From Blastocladiella emersonii ATCC 22665 (lineage: Eukaryota; Blastocladiomycota; Blastocladiomycetes; Blastocladiales; Blastocladiaceae), in NCBI GenBank assembly GCA_025594325.1, contig JANHCV010000005.1, positions 1,143,501 to 1,207,500 of the forward strand: a stretch of DNA of 64,000 bases. Direction: 5' to 3'. Below the pieces are notes generated by a model. That model made no database searches. It was given only the letters and a program-made list of their open reading frames with translations, and was not told the DNA's origin. Positions 1 to 11,344 of the stretch are shown here, piece by piece. The first letter of the stretch is position 1, and the number at the start of each line of letters is the position of its first letter. Made by a program: the position numbers and the translations under genes.

Positions 1-1410
1 GGGGCGGCGGCGACGGAGGCGGGCGGGCCGGACACGGTGGTGGAGCTCGGTGTGGACGGTGCAGATGGCGGCTCGAGGCGGCCGACCTTGGGGCTGCTCA
101 CGACCGTCACGCTGGGCTTGGATGGTGGTGGCGCGACGGCGGGGAGCGGGACGACTGGAGGAGCGGCGGGCGTCGGTGAGCGAGGTTTCGAGGAGCGCGG
201 CGAGCGAGCAAGCGGTACCAAAGAGATCGTCGTCTTCGCTCAGGTTGAGGTCCTCGTAGATGTAGAGGTTGTCCTCGACGTACTCCTCGTCGTCGGGATC
301 CTAGACGCGGACGAAACGCGAGGGCGAGTTAGCGAGCGCGCACGCACTTCCCAGCGACGGCAGGGAGCGCACCGTGTCGATGTAGTACTCGACCGTCTCC
401 TTGATGGACTCGATCTGCTCGGGGGTGAGGATGCTGTTTTCGAGCATGCGGAGGGCCATCTCGAGGTTGCGGACGTGCTTGCGGTGCCACTCGATGTGCT
501 GGCTGAGCCGCTCGAGCTGCTCGTTGTTGGAGTTGCCGGCGTTGCCGCGCTTGCCGCGCTTGCTGTTGCCGATCTGGAGCTGCTCCATCTGGGCCTCCAT
601 GCCGTCCGTCTGCTGGTTGAGCCGGTCGACCGTGTCGTTGATCCAGTCGGCGGCCGCCTGTTTCCGCTCCTCCTCGGGGTCGACCTTGCTGGGCAGGCCG
701 AGCCCCTCCTTGGAGAAGGCCTTGGTCTTGAGCTCCTTTTCGATGGCCTTGAAGTGTTCCATTTGCTACACGTTCAGGCGGAGAGCGTCAGCGAGCTGCG
801 CGGTGCGCGGCGTGCGCGAGCGGGAGGAGGAGCAAGTAACACGCACTGTCTCGATCAGTCGTCGGTATTCCAACAAGGTGGTCTTGTCCTTGACCTCGGA
901 CGAGCCGATCCACGTCTTGATCTGGTCGCGCAGGCGCTGCAGCTTCTTGATCTCGCGCTTGAGCTCGGCCTCGATCTTCTCGCGCTGGGTTTGTGTTGTG
1001 GCCTGGTTCAGCTTCTCGACGAGGCCCTTGAACTCGTCGACGCCCTCGAGCACCTTCTTGAGGGCCTTGTCGATTTCCACTGGAGGAGGAGGGCGGCGGG
1101 CGGACGCGGGGCGTGGGCGGGCGTCAGCATCGTGTCGCGTAAGGACGTGGGCACGCGGATGGCGCGAGCGGGTGTAGCGAGGTGCTCGGTACGCGGCGAC
1201 GAGTCTGCCGTGGCGCACGCTCCTCGAACTGCGCGGGAAGCCTGCCGCGAACACGAGCGCGGGCGTGCGCCACGACGCGAGCCGCCGAGCACTGGCCGAG
1301 CGCTAACCACGCGTCAACTCGACCGACTCGTGCAGCCGCATGCGCTGAGGGCAGGGCGAGGGGAGGTGGGCGAGTGCGGCGAGCGTACTTTGCAGCTTTC
1401 GTGCCGCCAT
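1..1410 (-). CDS. NOT3: CCR4-NOT complex subunit NOT3/NOT5, 5' part (partial)
   Basis: Scaffold subunit of the cytoplasmic CCR4-NOT deadenylase, acting in mRNA decay and translational control. Exons read on the minus strand: 1410-1389, 1079-847, 765-373, and 300 to beyond position 1. The first exon has only 22 nt and encodes MAARKLQ. The joined protein has the Not3 N-terminal coiled-coil domain: EIDKALKKV, then [33 protein letters not shown] and VEYYID, each matching the family in order. The splice from ..LIET to QMEHF is phase 0 and restores the family sequence exactly. Exon 4 continues with an acidic stretch ([13 protein letters not shown]) and then Ser/Arg/Pro-rich sequence, as expected for the linker. 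The C-terminal NOT box lies outside the window. Family assignment is firm; the exon 4 reading frame beyond about position 200 rests only on frame continuity. Confidence 0.9.
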
Positions 1411-2249
1411 CTTAGCATTCCACGTTCAGGTCGGCTGAGCAGCAGGTGCGGGGTAGTGGTCGTGGTGACGCCGCCAGTGACGATGCGGGTGTCGGTAGTT
1501 GTCGGTGGAAGAGGTCCTCGGAATCCGCGGGCGGCGAAGCGAAGCAGAGCAGAGCGGGTCGGTGGCACGCGCGCTGGCCGGGCCGTGGTCGAGGAGCGGG
1601 CGGGGTCGATGCGTTGCAGAGAGTGTGCTGGTGCAGCAAGTCCTCGCAGGGGAAGTGCAACGCGGGCGCGGAGGGGCAGAGCGTGAAGTATCAGGCGCGT
1701 ATGCGATGTCGCATGCACTCGCTCGGACCGTCGAAAAATCGAAAACCCGACCCGCCCCAGCCCGCCTGAGCCCTCGTGCTCGACGCCGCAACGCGACGAG
1801 CAGTACCGCAATATTCAGGACCCGCTGCCCAATAATGCGGCCCTTGCGCGCGAGTGGTATTCCGACGACGCGTCGGTATCCGCGCGATATCTGCGATCAC
1901 GGACGGGCCGCGGATGCTCCCCAGCTCTCTCCCGCGTCTCCTGCTCATCGCGATGGATACAAGTCCACGGAAATAGTATCCTGCAAAGGTTTAAGCATAT
2001 TTTCGGCCTTGAGGCAGGTATGCGTATGATGTGGATACCACCCATCCGGCTCATTCGCACGTGCGGCTGCCAGGCAAGTCGGCGCCACCTGACCAAACAC
2101 TTTTTCACTCTCTCCATCCTCCTCCGCTGCCGTCAACCTTGGTCCGGTCCCGCCGATCACCCTCGGCGACGACTGCACCTGCACGCACGGCACCGTATCG
2201 CGACGCTACGCACCCCGCACTACCTGCAACGCATCAACTACCTCGCACC
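1411..2249. promoter_or_regulatory. Shared upstream region of NOT3 and MRPL12
   Basis: The two flanking genes are transcribed away from each other, so these 839 bases should hold both promoters and 5' leaders. The last 150 bases before the plus-strand start are rich in C and T, as in leader sequences elsewhere in this window. I see no convincing additional gene here; the open frames have no family features and look like GC-rich noise. Confidence 0.4.
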
Positions 2250-3043
2250 ATGCTCGCCCGTGCCTCGATCCTCCGCGTCGCTGCCCGCCGTGTGGCCGTG
2301 GCCCCGCGCGCCGCCGCCCTCCCCGCCATGCGGTTGTACTCGTCCGAGGCGCCCAAGCCCGAGCTCAACGAGATCGTCGACCGCATCGCGAAGCTCAACC
2401 TCGTCGAGACCGCCGACCTGATTGCCCTGCTCAAGGTAACGACCGGTCATGCGTTACCCGGGTGGTTGGGCTGGGTTCCTGCTCGCTGCCGGCTGCTCGC
2501 GGTGTCGGCACTCGGTCGGCTTCTCGAGGCCAGCAGTGTGACGGCTTCACGGTCAGCAGCCGCAGCAGAGCGGAGCCCACCGTCCGCCCGCCGCACGTCG
2601 AATCCGACCCGTCGCTGACGGCACCCGTCTCGCCCCTCCCGCGCGAACCCGCTTCCGCGACTGTAGAAGCGCCTCAACATCTCCGAGGTTGCCGTCCCCG
2701 TCGCCGCCGCCCCCGCCGCGCCCGTCAAGGAGGCCGCCCCCGTCGAGGTACGCTTCTCTTTACCCCTGCGTGCTCCGCACTCCATCGCTCACTCTTTTGG
2801 GCCATGTAGGAGGAGAAGCCCGCCGAGAAGGCGCAGTTCGACATCAAGCTCGAGAAGTTTGATGCGGCCAGCAAGGCCAAGGTGATCAAGGAGGTCAAGG
2901 GCATCACGGGCATGTCGCTGATCGACGCCAAGAAGTTTGTCGAGGGCGCCCCCAAGACCATCAAGAAGGACGTGCCCAAGGAGGAGGCCGAGAAGATGAA
3001 GAAGGCGCTCGAGGCCGTCGGTGCCACCATCGTGCTCGAGTAA
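2250..3043 (+). CDS. MRPL12: Mitochondrial large-subunit ribosomal protein bL12m (L7/L12)
   Basis: Stalk protein of the mitochondrial ribosome, recruiting translation factors to the GTPase centre. Exons: 2250-2435, 2667-2747, 2810-3043, giving 166 residues. The first ~30 residues are Arg/Ala-rich with no acidic residues and end near MRLYSSE, a typical mitochondrial presequence. The L12 N-terminal dimerisation region follows (LNEIVDRIAKLNLVETADL, continuing across the intron as ALLKKRLNISE). Next comes an Ala/Pro/Val hinge, then the C-terminal domain with EKKPA-like start, FDIKLEKFD, KVIKEVKGITGMSL and DAKKFVEGAPKTIKKDV. The protein ends in IVLE. All conserved L12 C-terminal Lys and Gly positions I can recognise are present. 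Start chosen at the only ATG that begins the presequence. Confidence 0.93.
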
Positions 3044-3317
3044 AGTGGTCCGCCTACCGTCCTGTGTTTCCCCCACGTTTTGATGTGAGCCTACCAACGA
3101 GCTCGCCGAAAAATCACCAATATAGTTTGTTATCTGCCTTGCCCGCTCGCGGTCGTTCCTGTCGTTCATGCTCGCTTCCATCGCTCGCGCTCGGTTGCGC
3201 GGCCGCGTGCACGCCGCTCAGACTCGGACTCAGCTCTCACACGCGCCGACGACGACAGGGATAATGAATAATATACCAAGCAAACACGTCCCAGCAACCA
3301 CACAACCTCGCACGCGT

Positions 3318-4541
3318 TCAGCGCTTCTTGGCGCGCGGCTTGACGTCGGCGTCGTTGACGGGGTGGATCTTGATGACGGGGGCGGCCTGCGGCGTGTTCG
3401 GGGCGGGGGCGTGTTCGTGGCCCTTGTACCAGTCGTAGCACGCCGCGTACGCGAGCATGTTGCCCTGGCGCGAAAAGGCGATGGAAGTGATGGGCGTGCC
3501 CTGGCCGGCCTGCGAGAACATCTTGAGCCGGGTGCGCGCGTCCTTGTCCCAGAAGTGGATGGCGCCGTCGGACCCGCACGTCGCAAAGGTGCCGTACCCC
3601 GGGTGCATGGCGATCTCGTTGACCGGGTACACGTTGGGCGGGGACAGGGTGTCGCGGTGGCACTTGAACGAGAAGTTGTCGCTACGCGCATGGAGGGTGG
3701 GGGCGTTGGGCGTTAGTTTGTGGTCGACGTGACCCGAGGGAGTGATGACGAGAGAAAAACACGTACGCCTTGTTCTTGTCGTCAATGTACTGGATAGCGA
3801 CGCGGCCCTCGATCGAGGCGAGGGCGTAGGCGTTCATGGACGGGAAGCACGCAATGGTGCGGAGCTGCCACTTGAGCGGGGCGTCGATCTCCTTGAAGAC
3901 GGTGGTCGGGTTCTGGAGGTTGATGACCTGGATCTTGCGCGCGGCGTTGCCGACGACGAGGAGCGGGCCGACCGAGTCCATGGCGTAGACGCGCTCGCCG
4001 ACCTGGACCGTGCCGACGGGGTTGGGGGTGCGCAGGTCCCAGTACTTGACCGTCTTGTCCCAGCTGCCCGTGATGAGGATCTGGGAGCTCTCCTCGAACC
4101 ACCGCACGAACCGGATCGGCGCGTCGTGCGCGGCCACCTGCGTGGCCTGGCCCGTGGCCATGTCGAACAGCTTGGCCGCCTTGTCGGCGCCCGCCGAGGC
4201 GAGCTTGGTGCCGTCCTTGCTCCACCGGCAGTTGAGCACGGGCCCGTCGTGCGTGAATGAGAACCGCGGCATCGTCTGCCCCTGCGGCGACACCTCCCAG
4301 ATGCGCACCTCGCCGTTCCACGACGACGCCGCCAAAAAGTCGTTTGCTGGCGACCAGTGCAGCGACGACACGCCGTCGTTCGGCGGGTTGTTCACCTAGA
4401 TGCGTGGACGCGATGCAGAGGTGAGCGCGCGCGTCTCGAGGAGATCCCGGACTCGATGAATGCACGCACGATCACGTCATTGAGGTTGGCGTTGCCCGGG
4501 TCGGCCGCCATCTGCTGCGGCTGGGCCGTGAGGAAGGACAT
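3318..4541 (-). CDS. RAE1: mRNA export factor RAE1/GLE2 (WD40 propeller)
   Basis: Nuclear-pore-associated WD40 protein that partners with the GLEBS motif of Nup98/Nup116 in mRNA export. Exons on the minus strand: 4541-4470, 4395-3767, 3681-3318, giving 354 residues, the usual family length. Exon 1 encodes a short N-terminal tail; the splice gives ..NDVIVNNPPNDGVSSLHW, which aligns with the family's first blade entry. Repeats with WD-type ends follow: SWNGEVRIWEV, GADKAAKLFDM, GSWDKTVKYWDLR and GSDGAIHFWDKDART. The RAE1-specific segment FSFKCHRD and the C-terminal YDWYKGHEH are present. It ends in a basic tail PRAKKR. The gene converges with MRPL12, with 274 bp between the stops. Confidence 0.94.
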
Positions 4542-7028
4542 GGTGGTGAAGGTGCTGCTGCGATGAATGCGTCGAGACCGGGGGGTCGAAGGGGTCGGGG
4601 AGCGAGCGGTCGCTTAGCAGCAGCGAGGACTCGATTCGATACTTGCGGCAGGTCGCGCGGGGAGTGCGAGGTTAATGAGCTTCGTGGTCGCTTCCCGATG
4701 CGCGCGCAGAGAGACTCGGACTGCGACGCGAGCTAGTCTCGGTGCCAGACCGTGCGGATCCAGCTGGCCAGAGCGGTCGCGTGGGGGTCACGTTTCCGGA
4801 GTCACATGACCGCGCCCTGCACGGCGCGTCTCTCGTACGGTCTGGTTGCAGTTTGCTCGGCCCAGAAGCGATCTGCGCTCTAAACCTCCTGCTTCCGCAC
4901 CCCTTACCCGATCGGCTTTATATGCATATCAAGCGACGCGTCTCTGCAAGGGCTACACGCTCGTACTAATTAAAACCCTTAATTCCGCGCCGCTGAGGAG
5001 TGCACGCGGGATGACCGCTCGCCGACCAGTTGAGCTCGGTCCCCGGCGGCACCGTACTCACTCCCCCTGGCGAATCTTTCACTTCCGCGAACACAGGTGT
5101 GTAGCGCGAGTCTTGGGCTTAAATGTAGTGCCCATAGATAAGCCTCAAACCCCAACTGGGAATGAGGACTTGAGGCGGGAGTGGAGGGCGGTTGCGGCCG
5201 GGTCGCAACGGTCAGCCGGGCTCAAAGTGGTTGGCTCTCATCGCTTAAAGTCACCATGGAAGTTGTCTCTTGACACTTCTGAAGCGAAGTTACACGTTGC
5301 GAATGGGGGAGAGTGAATCCAGCGGGTCGAGTCCGCGGCGACCCGACCTGACGAGCTGCTGCTGCGCCACCCAGTGCGTTCATCCCCGCCGACCTCACTT
5401 CCATGGCACCAGTATGGACTGCGGGCTTTTCAAGGTCGCGACAAGACCGATCGCAAGGCCAGATCCCTCATGAAGCTTGAGCTCCAGCGCAGCGGAACGA
5501 GGCGAGCTGCGAACCGTCAGCCGCCCGCCATCAAGTCGGTTCCCCGACCAGCGGGTGCAGCGGAAGGCCTCGAGAATCACCGTTCATTTCGTCTGTAACT
5601 GACTTGTCGCTGTCCAAACCCGCTGTTCTGACGGCGTCAGCCCGCTCACTTGGCCGTGGGTGCGCGGCGCTCGCTCGGCTGCAAGGGGCGAAGTGATGGG
5701 CCACCGCGCGACACAACCGTTGCCCTTGAGCGACCGTCTCTCAGATCGAGTCGAATCTCAGCGCACTAGCGACGACCATCATCCGGCGGCCCGGACCGCA
5801 GCGGCGAGGCGGCCAGCGTGCTGCGCGCGGGACGGGGCGACCATCACCCACGCTGAAGGTCTTGACGCGGGGACTGCAAACCAGCCTTGAGTGAGCCGTG
5901 GTTCCCCACCAAGTCGGCTCTCGAACTTGCGCGCTTGTACAACGACATGGAAAGAATCCTCCGCGTCCGCCATCTCTCATACAGTCAGTACCGGTACGAT
6001 GCGCGCTGGTCGAGCAGCGGCACCCCGCGCTGAAGGTCGAGACGGGCCATGGCCACGGCCACGGCCAGCGCGACGACGGCGTTCCGGACCAGCGAAGCAG
6101 ACGTGAAAACCTTGCATTCGGCCCCTCGCGCGTCTCCATATCGTCAACGGGCGCTCGCCGACGCGGATCGGGAGGCGCGACGACTGGTACGCCGCGGGCT
6201 GGGAGGGACGCAGGACCGAAGGAAACTCGAGCCCGCGACCGGCCCGAGATGGTGCAACGCCACCCAAGAGGCCCGTACGAGGTCCCGAGGACATCGGCGG
6301 TGCAAGCGAGAGCAGTCGGCCCAGGGTCGGCGAGGCGGCGGGGCGGGCCCGACCCTGGCCGAATTATCTCTCGCGAGCCCCGCGAGTCCCCCGCGGGACT
6401 TTACCCTTCGCAACTGACATGGGTCGATAGCTTGCATCGAGTACTTCATTTGATCAGTGTGTGCCGAGGGCGATAGGTCAAGCGGTTGGGGAGCTAGAGT
6501 GCGATCAAGGCGCGCAGAGGGGTTCCGAGCGCGCAAAAGCACAGCTGACGCGCCGCGCCACGCAAACTGCAACCAGACTCCAGCACCGTCGATCCGAACG
6601 AGCGCCCGCGGGTCACGCGGCGGCGATTGACTTGACAACGCCTCGAAGGTCACGTTGCCCTGGAGTCTGGCACCAAGACTAGACGCGAGCGACTCGGCCT
6701 CGGCTCGACGAGAACGGCCGGGTGCAAAACTATCAGCTGACGGCACGCGCGTGGCGAAACGCGGGTTTTCGGTGGCTGACTCAGGCAGGCCAGAGTTCGG
6801 GAGCTATGCGGCGTCGCCACGGGCGCGCTCGAGTGCCCCGCCCGCTCGGTTCCTCGCCTCCTCCCACCAGCACGCAATGAATTCGGCTATGCCTCCGGCT
6901 CAGCGCGCGGGCCGCTAGCAACGGCGCGCCTGAGCGCAGGTGAGAGCCGTGGGGACCCGCCCCGCCATCCGCCTGCGTCCCTTCTCCTTATCCCCTCGCG
7001 CAACCTGCCCGAGCGACACCGCGCAACC
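4542..7028. other. Gene-poor interval between RAE1 and the ABC transporter
   Basis: About 2.5 kb separate two genes transcribed away from each other. I found no reading frame with recognisable family features, no clear splice-linked exon chain, and no tRNA-like fold. A segment near 6010-6080 contains runs of CCATGGCC/GGCCACGGCC resembling the CCATGG-rich blocks of the decayed array at 22.5-29.4 kb, but too short to call a copy. AT-richer islands at 4910-4990 (with TTTATATGCATATC and AATTAAAACCCTTAATT) stand out from the GC-rich background and may belong to a promoter or a degraded insertion. Confidence 0.4.
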
Positions 7029-10000
7029 ATGACATTCGAAAGGGTCCCGCTGGACGACCTCGAGAAGAAGCAGCGGCCCAGCGACGGCAGCGGTGGCAGC
7101 GACGAGACGCTCGCCCTCAACCCCGGCGTCGATGGCCGCCGCCCGCCGCACCGCGATGACCGCGGCCTGCTCTCGCGCCTCGGCGAGCTCCTCTTCCTGC
7201 ACGCTGCGCCGCTCGTGGCCAAGGGCTCGACCACGGACCTGATCACCGAGCACGACATGCTGGCCACGGCGGCGCACGACGAGTCGGCGGTCCTGATCGC
7301 GCAGCTGCGGGGGATCTGGGCCGACCAGGGCGACCGCAAGAGCATGTGGCGCGCGCTGTGGTCCATGTTCGGCATGCGCTACGTCGCGATCGCGCTGCTC
7401 GCGCTCGCCGTGTCGACGTGCAAGGTGCTGTCGGCGCTCGTCCTCGGCCGCTTCATCCGCTTCCTGCAGACGCCCGACGCGCCCGTGCTCGACGGCGCCC
7501 TGCTCGGCCTCGCCCTCGTCGCGTGCATGGTCGTCTTCTCGTTCTGCGAGTCGCATTTCGTGTTCCGGTCCACGCGCATCGGGATCAATGCGCGAGTTTC
7601 GGTGCTTGCGCTGCTCTACGAGCACATGCTCAAGCTCAACCTCGCCTCGCTCCCGCCCGCCGGTCAGACGCTCAACATCGTACGCTTTCTTCTCGCTCAG
7701 ACTCGCTCCACTCGAGCTAACCGCTAGCCGTGAACAGATCTCGAACGACGCCCAGCGCCTCGAGGACGCCGGTCCGTTCCTCCTGTTCCTGGTCCTCGCG
7801 CCGCTCGAGACCGTCGCCGTGTTCGGCATCACCTGGTCCTTCATCGGCCTCGCTTCGCTCGCCGCCTACGGCACGCTCATGGGCCTGATCTTCGCGCTCT
7901 CGACCAACGCGCGGTTCCTCAACCGCCTGCGCAAGCAGATCGTCGACGCGCGCGACCACCGCATCAAGATCCTCGCCGACATGCTCAAGTCCATGGAGCT
8001 GCTCAAGCTGTACGCGTGGGAGCAGCCCTTCATCGCCAAGGTCATGGCCTTCCGCAACACCGAGATGAGCAAGATGCGCGCCTGGTACGGCATCAAGTCG
8101 CTCAACTCGGCGTTTTTCTGGTGCTCGGGATCCATCATGGCGCTCGCGGGCTTCTTCACCCTCGCGTTCGCCATGGGCGAGACGTTCACGTCCCAGCTCG
8201 TCTTCACGTCGCTCCTCCTCTTCAACTCGGTCCGTGTCAACATGGGGTGGCGGATCCCGCGCGCTATCGAGCTCGTCGCTGATCTGCGGTACGCTTAAAC
8301 CGCCTTCGCTCGACGTGTCCTCGCATCACTGACACCTTCGACCGTAGAGTCTCGCTCGGCCGCATCGAGTCCTTTCTCGCCATCCCGCCGCGCGACCTCG
8401 ACCCGGCCGCCCCGGCCTCGACCCCCGCCGCGCCCGTCGTGCAGCTGCGCAACGCGACGTTTGCGTGGGACCAGTCGCGCCCCGTGCTACACAACGTCGG
8501 CCTGACCATCCTCCCAGGCCAGTTCACCGCCATCATCGGCGGTGTCGGCTCCTCGAAAACCTCGCTGCTGCTCGCGATCCTCGGCCACCTGCGCACCGTA
8601 TCCGCCGACACCCTGACCGTGTCGCGGTCGCTCAGCTACGCGCCGCAGTCGGCCTTCATCTACTCGGGCACGGTCCGCGAGAACATCCTGATGGGCGCGC
8701 CGCTCGACCCGGCCCGCCTGAAACGCGTCGTCGCCGTGTGCCAGCTCGACCCCGACGTCGCGCGGTGGGAGGGCGGCCTCGACACGCGCATCGGCGAGCG
8801 GTTTCGCGCCAGCGGCGGCCAGCGCGCCCGGATCTGCCTCGCCCGCGCGCTCTACCACGACGCCGAGTGCTACATCCTCGACGACATTTTTGGCCCGCTC
8901 GACGTGCATGTCGCGAAGCGGATCTTTGACGGGCTCCGCGAGTTTCTCGCGGGCAAGGCGGTGGTACTGGTCACGCACCAGCTCGCGCTCGTCCGACAGT
9001 GCCCCAACGTCGTGTACATGAGCGAGGGCCGCGTGCTCGCCGCGGGGTCGTACGACGAGGTCACGCGGCGCGCCGCGATCGAGGACCCGGCGTTTGCGAC
9101 GGTGCTCGCCGAGTACGCCGTCGACGCGAGCGGCGACGGGCCGCGCGCGCGTCATGCGGGCGGCAGCGGCGAGATCGCGGCCGACGACGACGACGAGGAC
9201 CTGGCCGGCGAGGACCCCGATGCCGAGCAGTGGAAGGAGGTGGCGGCGGTCGGCGCCGACACGTCGGTCGTGACGCGCTTCTTCCGCATGGGCGGGACCA
9301 TGTGGATCCTCGTCGGCACCGTCCTGTTCGGGATCGCGACGACCACCGTCCAAGCCGTGGCCGACTACCAGCTCAGCAAGTGGAGCGTGACGCCCGCCGC
9401 GCAGCAGGCGGACGCGAGCAGCTGGGCGCTGTACCTCGGCCTGTCCCTGTCGCTGCCCGTCCTCGCGCTCGTCACGACGCTCGGGTTCTTTGCCGTGATC
9501 TTGACCGCGTCCAGCACGCTGTTCGGGCGGATGCTCGAGAACGTGATGCGCGCGTCGCAGCGCTTCTTCAGCATCAACCCGGCCGGCCGCATCCTGTCGC
9601 GCATGAGCAAGGACACGGCGCTGATCGACGAGCAGCTGACCGACTCGTTTGCCGAGGTCGTGCGCCTGTGGCTGTTCTGCACCACGATCGTCGTGCTCGT
9701 CGCCATCGCGGTCCCCTACATCCTGATCCCGCTCGCGCCCGTCGTCCTCACCTTCATCTACCTGCGCCGCCGCTACGTGCCCGCCAACCGCCAGATCCGA
9801 CGCATCGAGTCCATTTCGCGGTCGCCCGTGTACGGCCACCTCGTCAGCTCGGTCGAGGGTATCACGACCGTCACCGCGATGCGCCGCGAGGGCGACTACT
9901 TCCGCACGTTCTGCGCGCTGCTCGACGACAACACGCGCGCGCTGCTGTCGTTCTACACGGTCGAGCGGTGGCTGTGCCTGCGCGTCGACATGCTCGCGTG

Positions 10001-11126
10001 CGTCATCATCATCGCCACGACCGCCCTCATGGTCTCGCTGCGCGCATCGCTCGGCCTCGGGCTCGCCGCCTTGGCGCAGCTCTACGTCCTAAATCTCGTG
10101 GACGCTACCCAGTACGCGGTCCGCAAAACGGCCGAGCTCGAGCTCATGTTCGTGAGCGTCGAGCGCGTCCTGCAGTACGCGGGCGACATCCCGCTCGAGC
10201 GCGCGCACGACACGCCGCCCGGCGGCACCGCGCCGCCCGCCGACTGGCCGAGCCGCGGCGTCGTCGAGTTTGACCGCGTCACGCTCACGTACGAGGGCAG
10301 CGACCGGCCCGCGCTCACGGACCTCGCGTTCGCGACGCGCGCCGGCGAGCGGTTCGCCCTGGTCGGCCGGTCCGGCAGCGGCAAGACGAGTTGCATAAAT
10401 GCGCTGTTCCGCACCGCCGAGGTCGATTGTATCCCGGAATCGTCGCGGATCTTGATCGACGGGATCGATATCGCGCAACTCGGCCTGCGCGACCTCCGCA
10501 GCCGCCTTGCCATCATCCCGCAGTCCGTGTTCCTCTTCGCGCACGGCACGATCCGCGAGAACCTCGACCCCGCGGGCAAATACGCGGACGCGGAGCTGTG
10601 GGCGGCGCTCGAGCTCGTCGATCTTGGGGATGTCGTCAAGCGGTTCGAGCACCGGCTCGACGACGCGCCGCGGTTCTCGGCCGGCGAGGCGCAGCTGCTC
10701 CAGCTCGCGCGCGTGGTTTTGCGGCGCGGGACGACCAAGGTCTTGGTACGCATGACTTCGCCCCATCCGTGTCGCGTCACGTCATTCCACTCACCTTCTT
10801 GCGCGGCCTAGGTCCTCGACGAATGCAGCGCCAACATCGACGTGGCGCAGGACCGCGTCGTGCAGCGCACGATCCGCGAGCAGTTTGCCGGGTGTACCGT
10901 GATCACCATCGCGCACCGCGTCGAGACCATCATCGACAGCGACACGGTGCTGTACCTCGACCAAGGGCGAATCGTCGAGATGGGCGCACCGCGCGACCTG
11001 CTCAAGCGCCGCGACGGACACTTCCGCCGGCTCGCGGAGCAGGGGCTCGGACGCGAGATGCTGGCGCAGTACGTTGATCTCGAGAGCGAGGGCGAGACGG
11101 AGAAGGAAGAAGAGGGATCGCACTAG
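7029..11126 (+). CDS. ABCC-type full ABC transporter (MRP/YOR1-like)
   Basis: Predicted membrane exporter of 1,304 residues with TMD1-NBD1-TMD2-NBD2. Exons: 7029-7679, 7738-8288, 8348-10745, 10812-11126; all splices keep frame. The intracellular loop LLKLYAWEQPF before NBD1 is the ABCC hallmark. NBD1 has Walker A GGVGSSKTS (the usual Gly before Lys is Ser), signature ASGGQRARICLARAL, Walker B CYILDDIFGPLD (Asp where NBD2 has Glu) and H-loop VTHQ. NBD2 has a canonical Walker A GRSGSGKTS, Walker B KVLVLDECSANID with the catalytic Glu, H-loop IAHR, and an unusual signature FSAGEAQLLQLARV (family norm LSxGQ). A linker of about 60 residues with an acidic DDDDEDLAGEDPD stretch lies between NBD1 and TMD2. 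There is no N-terminal TMD0, so it resembles the short ABCC class. The substrate cannot be told from sequence. Confidence 0.9.
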
Positions 11127-11344
11127 GTATCTCATGTCATATCTCTAGTGTATTACGTTCTGGGTTGGAAAGTGAAAGCTGGGATCGCGATTAGGTCGAA
11201 CCGAGGTGAGCGCGCGAGATCAAATTTCCCATCACTCGAACTCGGACAATTTCCTGTTTTATTTGTCGCGCGTCCAACTACACATCGTCATCTCGTCGAA
11301 GAAGGGTATTCAGAGTGGACTGCGCGGAATATCGATGTGCGCGC

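Noticed and set aside
9999-10766. Long minus-strand frames opposite the ABC transporter
   Set aside because: GC-rich antisense frames with shadow composition; the plus strand carries all ABC motifs.
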